DNA of 64,000 nucleotides from a bacterium (GTDB lineage: Bacteria > Pseudomonadota > Alphaproteobacteria > Caulobacterales > Hyphomonadaceae): contig WGML01000006.1 of NCBI GenBank assembly GCA_016125045.1, positions 1-64,000 of the forward strand. Direction: 5' to 3'. Below the pieces are notes generated by a model. It made no database searches and was not told the DNA's origin. It saw only the letters and a program-made list of their open reading frames with translations. The position numbers and the translations under genes are program-made. Below, one piece after another: positions 7,689 to 15,279 of the stretch (the first letter of the stretch is position 1; every line of letters begins with the position of its first letter).

Positions 7689-8627
7689 TCACCAGACGCT
7701 CTGGCCGACCCCGCCGTCGAGCGCCAGATTGCCCACCGTCGGCGCCGCCTCGACCATAATCGTCTTCTCAACTCTGGTCATCCGGGTCCGCGTCGCGGGC
7801 TCGCAGATGGTCTTGGTTCCGCGCACCTCGACCAGCTTCACGCCCGGTCCGAACTTGCGCAGCAGCGACCGCTCATTGCAGTTCCGCTCGGCCATTTGCG
7901 GCGCGCAAGCGAGCTTGCCGCCCGCCCCGTGCACCAGCGCCTCGCCCTTGCCGCACGAAAAGGTTTCGCCCGCGGCGAAGCTCGCCCTGCCCTCTTCCAT
8001 GCGCCCCAGCGTCACCTGCATCGACGTGCCCGCGACGCAGCGGAACACCTCGCCGCGATAGCCCGTCGCGACCGAAAGATCGCCGTCGACGCGCGACGCC
8101 GGGTGCGGCGCACCTGCGTCGTCGATGCAGACGGCCTGGACGGGGCGGGTCATGCGCTCCTCTACGACCTTGTCTTCACAATAAGATTCTTCAACCGGCG
8201 TGTCCTCGACCACTGTCCGGATCTCGGTTCCACCGGCGACGTTGAGACCGTTTATCATGGCTGGCGCCGGGGCGGATGCTCCTGCGAAGGACCCGCCGCC
8301 GCCGATCACGACGATGGACGATGCGCTCGCGCTTGCGCCCGCGATCACGATCCCCGACGACAGCGTCGTGTTGACCGAACCGAGGTGGATGTTCGACGTG
8401 GTCGGACCGACAGTGATGTTCGGCCCGGCGACATTGACTCCCGGCACGGAGACGATCGGCTGCGAGGGACGCGTGCAGCAGCCCATCGACGGCGCCGGCG
8501 GATGCGGCGGCGGCGCGACCCTCGCGGGCGGCGCGCAGCATGCGCCTGGCGGCTGGCCGACGGCGGCGGCTCCGCCTCCAAGAATCGCCACTGCGCCGAT
8601 CGCGATGTGTCGCCATGAAACGTGCAT
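7689..8627 (-). CDS. Secreted cysteine-containing protein of unknown function
   Basis: A 312-residue exported protein, function not recognised. A signal peptide (WRHIAIGAVAILGGGAAAVG) leads to a Pro/Cys-rich stretch with two CC pairs (GACCAPP, MGCCTR), then a hydrophobic, Ser/Gly/Ala-rich segment with NITVGPTTSNIHLGSVNTT character, which looks like short beta repeats. The C-terminal half holds about six cysteines (SYCEDK, AVCIDD, FRCVAG, FSCGKG, LACAPQ, RNCNER, TICEPA) and could be a disulfide-stabilised domain. ATG 8627 is supported by GGGAGAT upstream. A truncated, stop-containing copy of its 3' end lies at 6499-6603. It may be a surface-associated protein, given the hfa genes nearby; that is inference. 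Confidence 0.75.
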   Translation of the reverse strand: MHVSWRHIAIGAVAILGGGAAAVGQPPGACCAPPARVAPPPHPPAPSMGCCTRPSQPIVSVPGVNVAGPNITVGPTTSNIHLGSVNTTLSSGIVIAGASASASSIVVIGGGGSFAGASAPAPAMINGLNVAGGTEIRTVVEDTPVEESYCEDKVVEERMTRPVQAVCIDDAGAPHPASRVDGDLSVATGYRGEVFRCVAGTSMQVTLGRMEEGRASFAAGETFSCGKGEALVHGAGGKLACAPQMAERNCNERSLLRKFGPGVKLVEVRGTKTICEPATRTRMTRVEKTIMVEAAPTVGNLALDGGVGQSVW

Positions 8628-8810
8628 GCTCGATCTCCCATGCTTTTCGCTCAGTGCAATGCAAGGCGCACGCCGATTCTCGCGATCGAGGCGAAGTTCG
8701 GTGCGAAACGGTGCGCTATTCGCCTGTGCGAGGGCTTGGCCCGGCGATTGCGATCTCGGGCTGGCGCTCGGCTTTCGGGCGCTCACACGTTCGATCGATG
8801 GACTCAAGGC

Positions 8811-9341
8811 ATGGCGCAACAACCCGCACACCCGAACACCCACGCCGTCCTGGATGCGTGGCGCAGGCTGGTCTACGGCGAGGACACCGGCGCCGGCCCC
8901 GCGATGATGGACTACCCGGACGTGCTCGGGCGACTCTTCGTCCTCAACCGTGTGACCGTCGCGGACTATTCCTTCCGCCGCGTGGGGGCGACGCTCGAGC
9001 GCCTGTTCGGCAGGGCGCTGACGGACCACAACTTCCTGTCGCTGTTCGACCCGGCGGATCGCGCGCTCGTCGCAGCCACGATCCTGAACGCCTGCGAGGA
9101 CGGCCGCCCGGCCATTCTCTCGGCGCGAGGCGAAACCCTCAACGGCGCCATGGTGGACCTTGAATTCCCGCTCGCGCCGATCGTCAGGCCAGGCTCTGTC
9201 CGTATTCTGGGCCTGTGCCAGTCGACGACGCCCGACCAAATCCTCAAGGGTCGCCCGATAAGAAGACTTCGCACCACGGCCATCTATCCGCCGGGGGCCG
9301 CGCCGCTGGAACCGATCATCCGCCTCGTCAGCTCCCGCTGA
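8811..9341 (+). CDS. PAS-domain protein (PAS_5-like, alphaproteobacterial)
   Basis: A 176-residue single-domain protein. The region from about residue 10 to 140 reads as the short PAS family common in alphaproteobacteria: an N-terminal helix (HAVLDAWRRL), DYPDVLGRLFVLN, YSFRRVGATLERLFGR, the HNFLSLFDPADR stretch and a closing GSVRILGLCQ strand. No kinase, cyclase or HTH output domain follows, so it would act as a sensor or adaptor through protein contact. ATG 8811 has only a poor ribosome-binding site (AAGG very close), and a start further upstream in the same frame is possible. It is divergent from the secreted protein gene. Confidence 0.7.
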   Translation: MAQQPAHPNTHAVLDAWRRLVYGEDTGAGPAMMDYPDVLGRLFVLNRVTVADYSFRRVGATLERLFGRALTDHNFLSLFDPADRALVAATILNACEDGRPAILSARGETLNGAMVDLEFPLAPIVRPGSVRILGLCQSTTPDQILKGRPIRRLRTTAIYPPGAAPLEPIIRLVSSR

Positions 9342-9439
9342 TCGCTCCTTCGACCGTCAACACGCCCTAAACGGTTCGGCAAGTTTTTAAGATGAAGTTT
9401 AACCCTGCCACGACGGTCATCCGTCAGTCAGGGTGCGCC

Positions 9440-10081
9440 ATGTCACAGACCGAACCGACGCTCGACACCGCGGCTTCCCGCAAGCGTCTCATCACGCGCC
9501 GCGCATTGACCGGGCGTGACCGCAGGCTGCACCGAAGGGTCGCTTGGCGCGTTCATGTGCGCGGTATCACGGATGCCGGCGAAGAGTTCGCCGGAGAGAC
9601 GCTCGACGTCGGCGCGGGCGGCATCCGCCTTGTCCCGAACGCCGCCGCGCACGAGACCTTTCCCCCAGGGTCGGCGCTCGTGATCTATCTTGATGATATC
9701 GGCCGCGTCGAGGGCCTTGTGCGACGCATCACGACAGAAGGCGCGATCGCCATCAAGATCTCCGCGCCGGGGCGCAAGCGCGACAAGATCGCGGATCAGT
9801 TGACCTGGCTCATCAACCGGGATCGCCTCGGCCTCAAGGACGAACGCGGGTCGGAGCGGCGCGCCAGCGACGGCGAGGTGATGGTGAGTTTCGGATCCGC
9901 CCCGGGCAAGACGATCGCCTGCCGGGTCACCGATGTCTCCCTCTTTGGCGCGGCCCTCTCAACCTCCGGGCCGCGCCCGCTCATCGGGGAAGCCGTGCGA
10001 GTCAACGACCGCACGGGGGTCTGCGCGCGCTACACCGAGGCGGGATTCGCGATTGACTTCCGCCGCCGCGATCTCGACTGA
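9440..10081 (+). CDS. Tandem PilZ-domain protein
   Basis: A 213-residue soluble protein with two PilZ-like units. The first has an Arg-rich RRLHRRVAWRV motif followed by LDVGAGGIRLV; the second has SERRASDGE followed by VTDVSLFGAALST. RxxxR plus (D/N)xSxxG are the cyclic-di-GMP contacts of PilZ. In unit one the serine position is glycine (DVGAGG), so only unit two looks fully competent. It may tie c-di-GMP to motility or attachment, fitting the nearby holdfast genes by theme only. ATG 9440 follows a weak CAGGG; ATG 9392 is an alternative adding 16 residues. Confidence 0.75.
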   Translation: MSQTEPTLDTAASRKRLITRRALTGRDRRLHRRVAWRVHVRGITDAGEEFAGETLDVGAGGIRLVPNAAAHETFPPGSALVIYLDDIGRVEGLVRRITTEGAIAIKISAPGRKRDKIADQLTWLINRDRLGLKDERGSERRASDGEVMVSFGSAPGKTIACRVTDVSLFGAALSTSGPRPLIGEAVRVNDRTGVCARYTEAGFAIDFRRRDLD

Positions 10082-10120
10082 CCGACGTCTGAGCGCCCCG
10101 CGCTCTACCACCGATCGGCG

Positions 10121-10900
10121 CTATTCCATCCGCCATTCAGGTTTGCGCTTTTCGGCGAACGCCCTCGGGCCTTCCTTGTGATCGTTGCTCGAAAGCAGGT
10201 TCTGGATGCCCTGGAACCGGGTCTCGAAGGCGGTCTTGTAGTCGGGAATATCGAGCCCCTTCACCGCCGCCTCCTTCGTCGCCCGGATCGCCATCGGGCT
10301 GCATTCGAGGATTTGCGCGGCCCACTTCTTCGCTTCGTTCAGCGCCTCTCCTTCAGGAACAACCGCCGTAACGAACCCGATCTCATGACCTTCCTTGGCT
10401 CCGACATGGCGGCCAGTCAGCATCATGCCCATCGCCTTCTTCATCGGAACCTGGCGCGGCAGACGGTGCAGCCCGCCGGCGAGCGCGGCGAACCCGACAC
10501 GGGGCTCGGGGAGCGCGAAACGGGCGTTCTCCGCGGCGATGATGATGTCGCAGGCAAGCGCGATCTCGAACCCGCCTCCCATCGCAACACCGTTAACCGC
10601 CGCGATCACCGGCTTCATGAGATCGTAGCGCGATGTGAGGCCGCCAAACCCCGATGCGGGCATGGACGCGCGAACGCCGGACGCCGCGAATTTCAGATCG
10701 TTTCCCGCCGAGAAAGCCTTTGGACCTTCGCCAGTAACGATCGCAACCCAAAGTTCCGGATTGGCCGCAAATTCATCGAACGCGTTCGCCATCTCTGTAT
10801 TCGCCATCGGATGCAGCGAATTCATGACGTCCGGCCGGTTCATCCGGACAATAAACAAACGCCCATCGGTTTCAGTCTTGATGAATTCATACGCGCTCAT
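10121..10900 (-). CDS. Enoyl-CoA hydratase/isomerase (crotonase) family protein
   Basis: A 259-residue crotonase. The oxyanion-hole segment FSAGNDLK (63-70) and GGGFEIALACD (108-118) are present, and the two catalytic glutamates of true hydratases are both conserved: Glu112 in GGGFE and Glu132 in LPEPRVG, 20 residues apart as in the rat enzyme. This supports hydration of 2-enoyl-CoA or a related CoA reaction. The start at 10900 has GGAGGAAACC immediately upstream. The gene stands alone, divergent from the GYF_2 gene, so the exact pathway (fatty acid, amino acid or aromatic degradation) cannot be told. Confidence 0.87.
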   Translation of the reverse strand: MSAYEFIKTETDGRLFIVRMNRPDVMNSLHPMANTEMANAFDEFAANPELWVAIVTGEGPKAFSAGNDLKFAASGVRASMPASGFGGLTSRYDLMKPVIAAVNGVAMGGGFEIALACDIIIAAENARFALPEPRVGFAALAGGLHRLPRQVPMKKAMGMMLTGRHVGAKEGHEIGFVTAVVPEGEALNEAKKWAAQILECSPMAIRATKEAAVKGLDIPDYKTAFETRFQGIQNLLSSNDHKEGPRAFAEKRKPEWRME

Positions 10901-10984
10901 GGTTTCCTCCGTTTACGATTCTAAAAGGCTGCCGGCGATAATTGGCGCGGAAGCGAACTTCCAGATTCGAATCATGGTCGCTCA

Positions 10985-11575
10985 ATGAAAGACACTTTGG
11001 AATTGTCCATGGAGCTCAAGGGGCAAACGACCGCGCCGCCTGGCCGCGCTCCCCCGACCTATCCACAAGCCAAGTGGCGAATCAAGGTTGGCGATGAGGT
11101 CTATGGGCCCTATTCGCGCTCGCGGCTGATCGAATTCCTCAAGGAAGGGCGGGTGCTGCCGACGACCCTCGTGGCGATCGGCGAAGACAATGAATTCGTC
11201 CGCGCGGACCGCCACGCCAACCTGCGCTGGAATTTTGAGGGGGCCCGCAAGCGGAAGTTCGGCGAGCCGAAACTTGATCCCGGTGAAACCGAAATCCCGG
11301 TGTGCAACTATTTCATCGCCGCGCGTCTGGTAGGCGACAACGGCGCCGTCGAAGCCGTGTTGAAGGAGTGTGGCAAGTATTCCCGCATCGCCGGCGACAT
11401 GTGGGTCGCGCGGTCCCGCCTGACGATCCAGCAGTTGCGCGCTCGAATCTCGGCGATTCTCCGGTCTCAGGAGCAGATCGTGATCGTCAACGCCACAAAG
11501 GACCGCCTTGCCTGGTTCAACCTCGGCATGGAGGGCGACCTTGGTGTCCGCAGCGTCTGGGACTCTGACGAGTAA
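10985..11575 (+). CDS. GYF_2-domain protein
   Basis: A 196-residue protein whose residues about 30-65 match the GYF_2 (DUF4339) domain: WRIKVGDEVYGPYSRSRLIEFLKEGRVLPTTLV, with the GPY core. GYF_2 domains are thought to mediate protein binding, often in membrane-associated bacterial proteins, but this one has no transmembrane segment. The C-terminal part (about 95-196) is a separate small alpha/beta domain containing NYFIAARL and QEQIVIVNATKDRLAWFNLG that I do not recognise. The start has no clear ribosome-binding site; ATG 11009 is an alternative. Confidence 0.66.
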   Translation: MKDTLELSMELKGQTTAPPGRAPPTYPQAKWRIKVGDEVYGPYSRSRLIEFLKEGRVLPTTLVAIGEDNEFVRADRHANLRWNFEGARKRKFGEPKLDPGETEIPVCNYFIAARLVGDNGAVEAVLKECGKYSRIAGDMWVARSRLTIQQLRARISAILRSQEQIVIVNATKDRLAWFNLGMEGDLGVRSVWDSDE

Positions 11576-11752
11576 GCAAGCCGCACCAAACTCGCCTGCT
11601 TGAACGGACCTCATTGAACGGTGCCGCCCTTCGCGCACGCCTCGTGGATGCAATGCGGCCCGTCTGACCGCCGTTGACCGACGCCTCCTCTCCGTCGCAA
11701 GTCTGCCTGCCAGCGCGTCGATCGGCGGCGTCCTGTCAGTGGGGAGAGCCGC

Positions 11753-13612
11753 ATGGACGGTGTTCTGTTCCAGGCCCTTGTCTATCTCACAGCCGGCGTC
11801 GTCGCCGCGCCGATCGCCAAGCGGCTCGGCCTCGGGTCTGTGCTTGGATATCTCGCCGCCGGCGTGATCATCGGGCCGGTCCTCCAGATCGTCGGGGAGG
11901 AAACCAGCGGCGTTCAGACCTTCGCTGAATACGGCGTGGTGATGATGCTGTTTCTCATTGGCCTGGAACTGCAGCCGCAAAAGCTGTGGGACATGCGCGA
12001 CCGCCTGATCGGGCTGGGCGGCCTTCAAGTCGCCCTCACAAGCGCAGCCTTCTTTGCGGCCGGGCTCACGCTCGGGCTCGACTGGAAGCCGTCGTTGGCG
12101 GTCGGAATGATCCTGTCCCTCTCATCGACCGCGATCGTCCTCCAGACCCTGAACGAAAAAGGCTGGATGAAAACCGACGGCGGGCGGTCGAGCTTTTCAG
12201 TGCTTCTCTTTCAGGACATCGCCGTCATCCCGATCCTTGCAGTGCTCCCGCTTCTTGGTTCCCTCCCCGACAATGGGAGCGATCATGCGCCCTCAGCCGG
12301 GGGCCATGGCGGCGCGTCGGCCCTCGCCTCGCTGCCGGAGTGGGCCCAGGGGCTCGCCATCGTCGCGGCCATCGGCCTCGTAATCCTCGGTGGCCGTTAT
12401 CTGATGCGACCTGCTTTTAGGTTCATTGCTCGCTCCGGCCTCTCGGAGATCTTCACGGCCGCCGCCCTCCTGCTCGTGGTTGCGATCGCATGGCTCATGA
12501 CCCTTGTCGGACTCTCACCCGCCCTCGGCGCGTTCATAGGTGGCGTCGTGCTTGCCGACAGCGAGTTCCGCCACGAGCTGGAATCGGACATCGAACCCTT
12601 CAAGGCGCTGCTTCTCGGACTCTTCTTCATCACGGTTGGAGCCGGCATCAATTTCGGCCTGTTGATGGCGTCCCCCGGCCCGGTCTTCGCGCTGGCGCTG
12701 GGCTTGATGGTGGTGAAACTGCTGATCCTCGCCCTGCTCGCACGGTTGTTCCGGATGAGCACGCGCGACGGGCTGATCATAGCGCTCGGGCTCGCGCAGG
12801 CGGGTGAATTCGCGTTCGTGCTGATCTCCTTTGCATCCGCAGCACACGTTCTGGATGCTGAACTGGCGGGGTCGGCGGCGCTGATCGTGGCAATCTCGAT
12901 GCTGCTCACACCGCTCCTGTTCCTTCTCCTCGACAAACTGACTCTGCCGCGGCTCGAACTCAAGTCGCCCGCACGGGATGATGACGAGATCGACCAGTCC
13001 CACCCGGTGATCATCGCGGGCGTTGGACGCTTCGGCCAGATCGTGAACCGGCTTCTCGTCAGTCGCGGGTGCGAGGCGGTGGTCCTTGATCACGATCAGG
13101 ACGCCGTCGAAGCAATGGCGCGCTTCGAACAACAGGTATTCTTCGGCGACGCCTCCCGCCCCGCCCTCCTGCGGGCTGCCGGGCTCGCGACTGCCGAGGT
13201 GTTCGTCTGCGCCATAGACGACAAGGCCCGCGCCGTGGAGATCGTTGAATTCGTTCGTCGAGAGCGGTCCGACATCCGCATCGTCGCGCGAGCGTTTGAC
13301 CGGTTGCACTACTACGAGTTAAAGCGCGCCGGTGCGGACGTGATCGTCCGCGAAATGTTCGAAGGATCCCTCAAAGCCGGCGTCGCCACATTGCTTTCAA
13401 TCGGCGTTCCGGAGGAGGAAGCGCTGAAAGCCGCGGCGATCTTCAGGGAGCATGACAACGCTTCGGTCGACCACCTGTATACGATGTGGGATGCGGATGT
13501 GGCCGTGACCGACAACCCCACCTACATCGAACAAGCCCGGCAGCGTCGTGACATGCTGATTGAAGCGATGCGCAATGACCGAAAGTCCGCCGCGCAAAAC
13601 GAACCGACCTGA
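11753..13612 (+). CDS. CPA2 cation:proton antiporter with TrkA-N domain (Kef/YbaL type)
   Basis: A 619-residue inner-membrane transporter. The first 400 residues form about 12 hydrophobic helices of the Na+/H+ exchanger fold, opening with LVYLTAGVVAAPIAKRLGLGSVLGYLAAGVI split across helices 1-2, and containing GLELQP and GGVVLADSEFRHELE. From about residue 417 an RCK/TrkA-N domain starts (HPVIIAGVGRFGQIV, then a DHDQDAVE ribose-binding acidic turn and VFFGDASRP). Family members exchange K+ or Na+ for protons, gated by NAD(H) or glutathione adducts. There is no KefF/KefG partner next door. GGGGAGAG precedes ATG 11753. Confidence 0.9.
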   Translation: MDGVLFQALVYLTAGVVAAPIAKRLGLGSVLGYLAAGVIIGPVLQIVGEETSGVQTFAEYGVVMMLFLIGLELQPQKLWDMRDRLIGLGGLQVALTSAAFFAAGLTLGLDWKPSLAVGMILSLSSTAIVLQTLNEKGWMKTDGGRSSFSVLLFQDIAVIPILAVLPLLGSLPDNGSDHAPSAGGHGGASALASLPEWAQGLAIVAAIGLVILGGRYLMRPAFRFIARSGLSEIFTAAALLLVVAIAWLMTLVGLSPALGAFIGGVVLADSEFRHELESDIEPFKALLLGLFFITVGAGINFGLLMASPGPVFALALGLMVVKLLILALLARLFRMSTRDGLIIALGLAQAGEFAFVLISFASAAHVLDAELAGSAALIVAISMLLTPLLFLLLDKLTLPRLELKSPARDDDEIDQSHPVIIAGVGRFGQIVNRLLVSRGCEAVVLDHDQDAVEAMARFEQQVFFGDASRPALLRAAGLATAEVFVCAIDDKARAVEIVEFVRRERSDIRIVARAFDRLHYYELKRAGADVIVREMFEGSLKAGVATLLSIGVPEEEALKAAAIFREHDNASVDHLYTMWDADVAVTDNPTYIEQARQRRDMLIEAMRNDRKSAAQNEPT

Positions 13613-13618
13613 CCCTGT

Positions 13619-14143
13619 TCAGTCAAAGAGTTTCAGCCCTGCGACATAGCGCTTCCAGTTCTCGACATAGTGAAGCGCGGAGGCCGTGAACATCTGCGCC
13701 TGTTCCGGCGTGATCTCCCGCACCACTTTTCCGGGCGCTCCCATGACGAGCGAATTGTCCGGAATCTCCTTGCCTTCCGGGATCAGCGCGTGCGCCCCGA
13801 TAAGGCAATTGCGGCCGATCCGCGCTCCGTTGAGGATCGTCGATCCAATGCCGATCAGCGAATTGTCCCCGATCGTACAGCCATGAAGCATCACCATGTG
13901 CCCGACCGTGCAGTCGCGCCCGACCGTCACCGGCCAGCCGATGTCGGTATGGACCACCGATCCGTCCTGGATGTTCGAGTTCTCGCCGATGATGATCGGG
14001 TCATTGTCTCCCCGAAGCGTCGCTCCAAACCAGACGCTCGCATTTCGCTTCAGTTCGACCCGACCGAGAACGACCGCATTCGGGGCGACCCATGCCTCCC
14101 GATCGAGCACCGGGCGGACATTGTCGAGGTCATACACAGCCAT
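13619..14143 (-). CDS. Gamma carbonic anhydrase family protein (YrdA/PaaY-like)
   Basis: A 174-residue left-handed beta-helix protein with hexapeptide repeats ([35 protein letters not shown]). The three zinc-ligand histidines of gamma carbonic anhydrases are present at His65, His82 and His87, together with the conserved [13 protein letters not shown] segment. Members trimerise and bind zinc or iron at subunit interfaces; some hydrate CO2 and others hydrolyse CoA thioesters, so activity is uncertain. GGAG lies 7 bases before the start. It converges on the antiporter gene with a gap of six bases. Confidence 0.9.
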   Translation of the reverse strand: MAVYDLDNVRPVLDREAWVAPNAVVLGRVELKRNASVWFGATLRGDNDPIIIGENSNIQDGSVVHTDIGWPVTVGRDCTVGHMVMLHGCTIGDNSLIGIGSTILNGARIGRNCLIGAHALIPEGKEIPDNSLVMGAPGKVVREITPEQAQMFTASALHYVENWKRYVAGLKLFD

Positions 14144-14194
14144 TCATCGCTCCATCTTCGATCTCGTCTTTAATCGGTCATTAAGCGCCCGCTA

Positions 14195-14388
14195 GTCTAC
14201 TGATGTTGAGGTGATTCCGGCGCGGGACTTCGCGCCGCCAGTCAGCGGGGACAGGATTTGCGACAAACGCAACTCGTCCAACGACAAGGCGCTTCTGGCG
14301 CAATCGGTGGGAGTCCACCACCTCACAATCCGCCCTTTCGGTACGAGTCAGCGCCGCGGCCCATTCAGGTCCGCGGCGATTTTGTTTT
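14195..14388 (+). ncRNA. Candidate structured leader or small RNA upstream of phoH
   Basis: The 5' flank of phoH holds several local hairpins in a row: GGCGCG-ggactt-CGCGCC (about 14218-14235), TGCG-acaaa-CGCA, GGTGG-gagt-CCACC, and a final strong stem with a T-rich tail at 14352-14388. A string of hairpins ending in an intrinsic terminator right before a ribosome-binding site is typical of an attenuator, a riboswitch or an independent small RNA. I compared it by eye with tmRNA, 4.5S, 6S, RNase P and SAM-II motifs and none matched convincingly. Confidence 0.35.
14352..14388 (+). terminator. Intrinsic terminator just before phoH
   Basis: Perfect 8-bp stem CGCCGCGG/CCGCGGCG around an 11-base loop, followed at once by ATTTTGTTTT. 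It ends only 21 bases before the phoH ATG and just before the AAGGAGAG ribosome-binding site, so it would stop upstream transcripts or act as a regulated attenuator. Confidence 0.68.
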
Positions 14389-14409
14389 CGCGCAAGAAGG
14401 AGAGTTTCC

Positions 14410-15219
14410 ATGGCCAAACGTTCCGCCGTCCGCCGTCGCGCAGACATCGAGGCGCAGTCCTCCATCGAGAGCGGCCGGGGGCCGCGGCTGAACGTGATCC
14501 AGGGCGGCTGGGATCCATCGGACGACAGTAACTCTGCGGTCAAGAAGCGTCGCCGAATGAGTGAGCAGGCTCCCCCCGAACCGCAGCGTGAGCAGGCCTA
14601 TGTCAAAAACGTCCAGCCCAGGTCCGAGGGCCAGGCGCGACTCATGGAGGCGATCGATCGGGCCCCGCTTGTGGTCGCCCTTGGGCCCGCTGGAACCGGC
14701 AAGACCTACCTCGCCATCGCAAAGGCGGTCGAGGCGCTCCGATCAGGTCGCGTGGGCAGGATTGTCCTCTGCCGACCGGCGGTCGATGCGGGTGAAAACA
14801 TCGGTTTCCTGCCGGGCGACATGGAAGAGAAGCTCGCCCCATACCTGCGCCCGCTCTATGACGCGTTGTCGGATCGGCTTGCTCCGAGGCAGCTGAAGGC
14901 GATGATCGCCGAAGGCCAGATCGAGATCGCACCCGTCGGCTTCATGCGCGGCCGCACACTCAATAACGCCTATGTGGTGATCGACGAAGCGCAAAACTGT
15001 ACCTACACCCAGCTGAAAATGCTGCTCACGCGCCTCGGCTGGAATTCTTCGATGGTGGTGACCGGCGACCCGGCGCAATCGGACCTGCTACCGGAAATAT
15101 CCGGTCTCGCCTCAGTCGCCGATCGTCTTTCGAAGATGGACAATGTCGCCGTCATTCGCCTCGCAGCAGAGGACGTGGTGCGCCATCCGCTTGTCGCCAA
15201 GATGCTGGACGTCCTCTGA
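14410..15219 (+). CDS. PhoH-like ATPase
   Basis: A 269-residue PhoH-family P-loop ATPase. Walker A is GPAGTGKTYL near residue 92, Walker B is YVVIDEAQN, and sensor motif VTGDPAQSDL follows; the RP(A)VDAGENIGFLPGD segment is diagnostic of PhoH. The N-terminal 65 residues are basic and low in complexity. Many alphaproteobacteria carry a second, ybeY-linked PhoH (PhoL); this copy has no ybeY, miaB or lnt beside it, so it is the solitary type. Its role (RNA helicase or RNA metabolism) is inferred from family. AAGGAGAG precedes the start and a terminator-like hairpin lies in its leader. Confidence 0.9.
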   Translation: MAKRSAVRRRADIEAQSSIESGRGPRLNVIQGGWDPSDDSNSAVKKRRRMSEQAPPEPQREQAYVKNVQPRSEGQARLMEAIDRAPLVVALGPAGTGKTYLAIAKAVEALRSGRVGRIVLCRPAVDAGENIGFLPGDMEEKLAPYLRPLYDALSDRLAPRQLKAMIAEGQIEIAPVGFMRGRTLNNAYVVIDEAQNCTYTQLKMLLTRLGWNSSMVVTGDPAQSDLLPEISGLASVADRLSKMDNVAVIRLAAEDVVRHPLVAKMLDVL

Positions 15220-15279
15220 CACATTACGGATACGGGCGCCTCGGGCCGAGGCTCGCGGCGCCCTCCTTCGAACGTCCTT

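Noticed and set aside
10982-12028. 348-codon minus-strand frame opposite the GYF_2 and Kef-type genes
   Set aside because: Shadow frame; spans two real genes and their gap.
14195-14388. 6S RNA, 4.5S RNA or tmRNA at the phoH leader
   Set aside because: The expected conserved motifs (6S bubble, SRP GGAAGC tetraloop region, tmRNA tag coding) are not visible.
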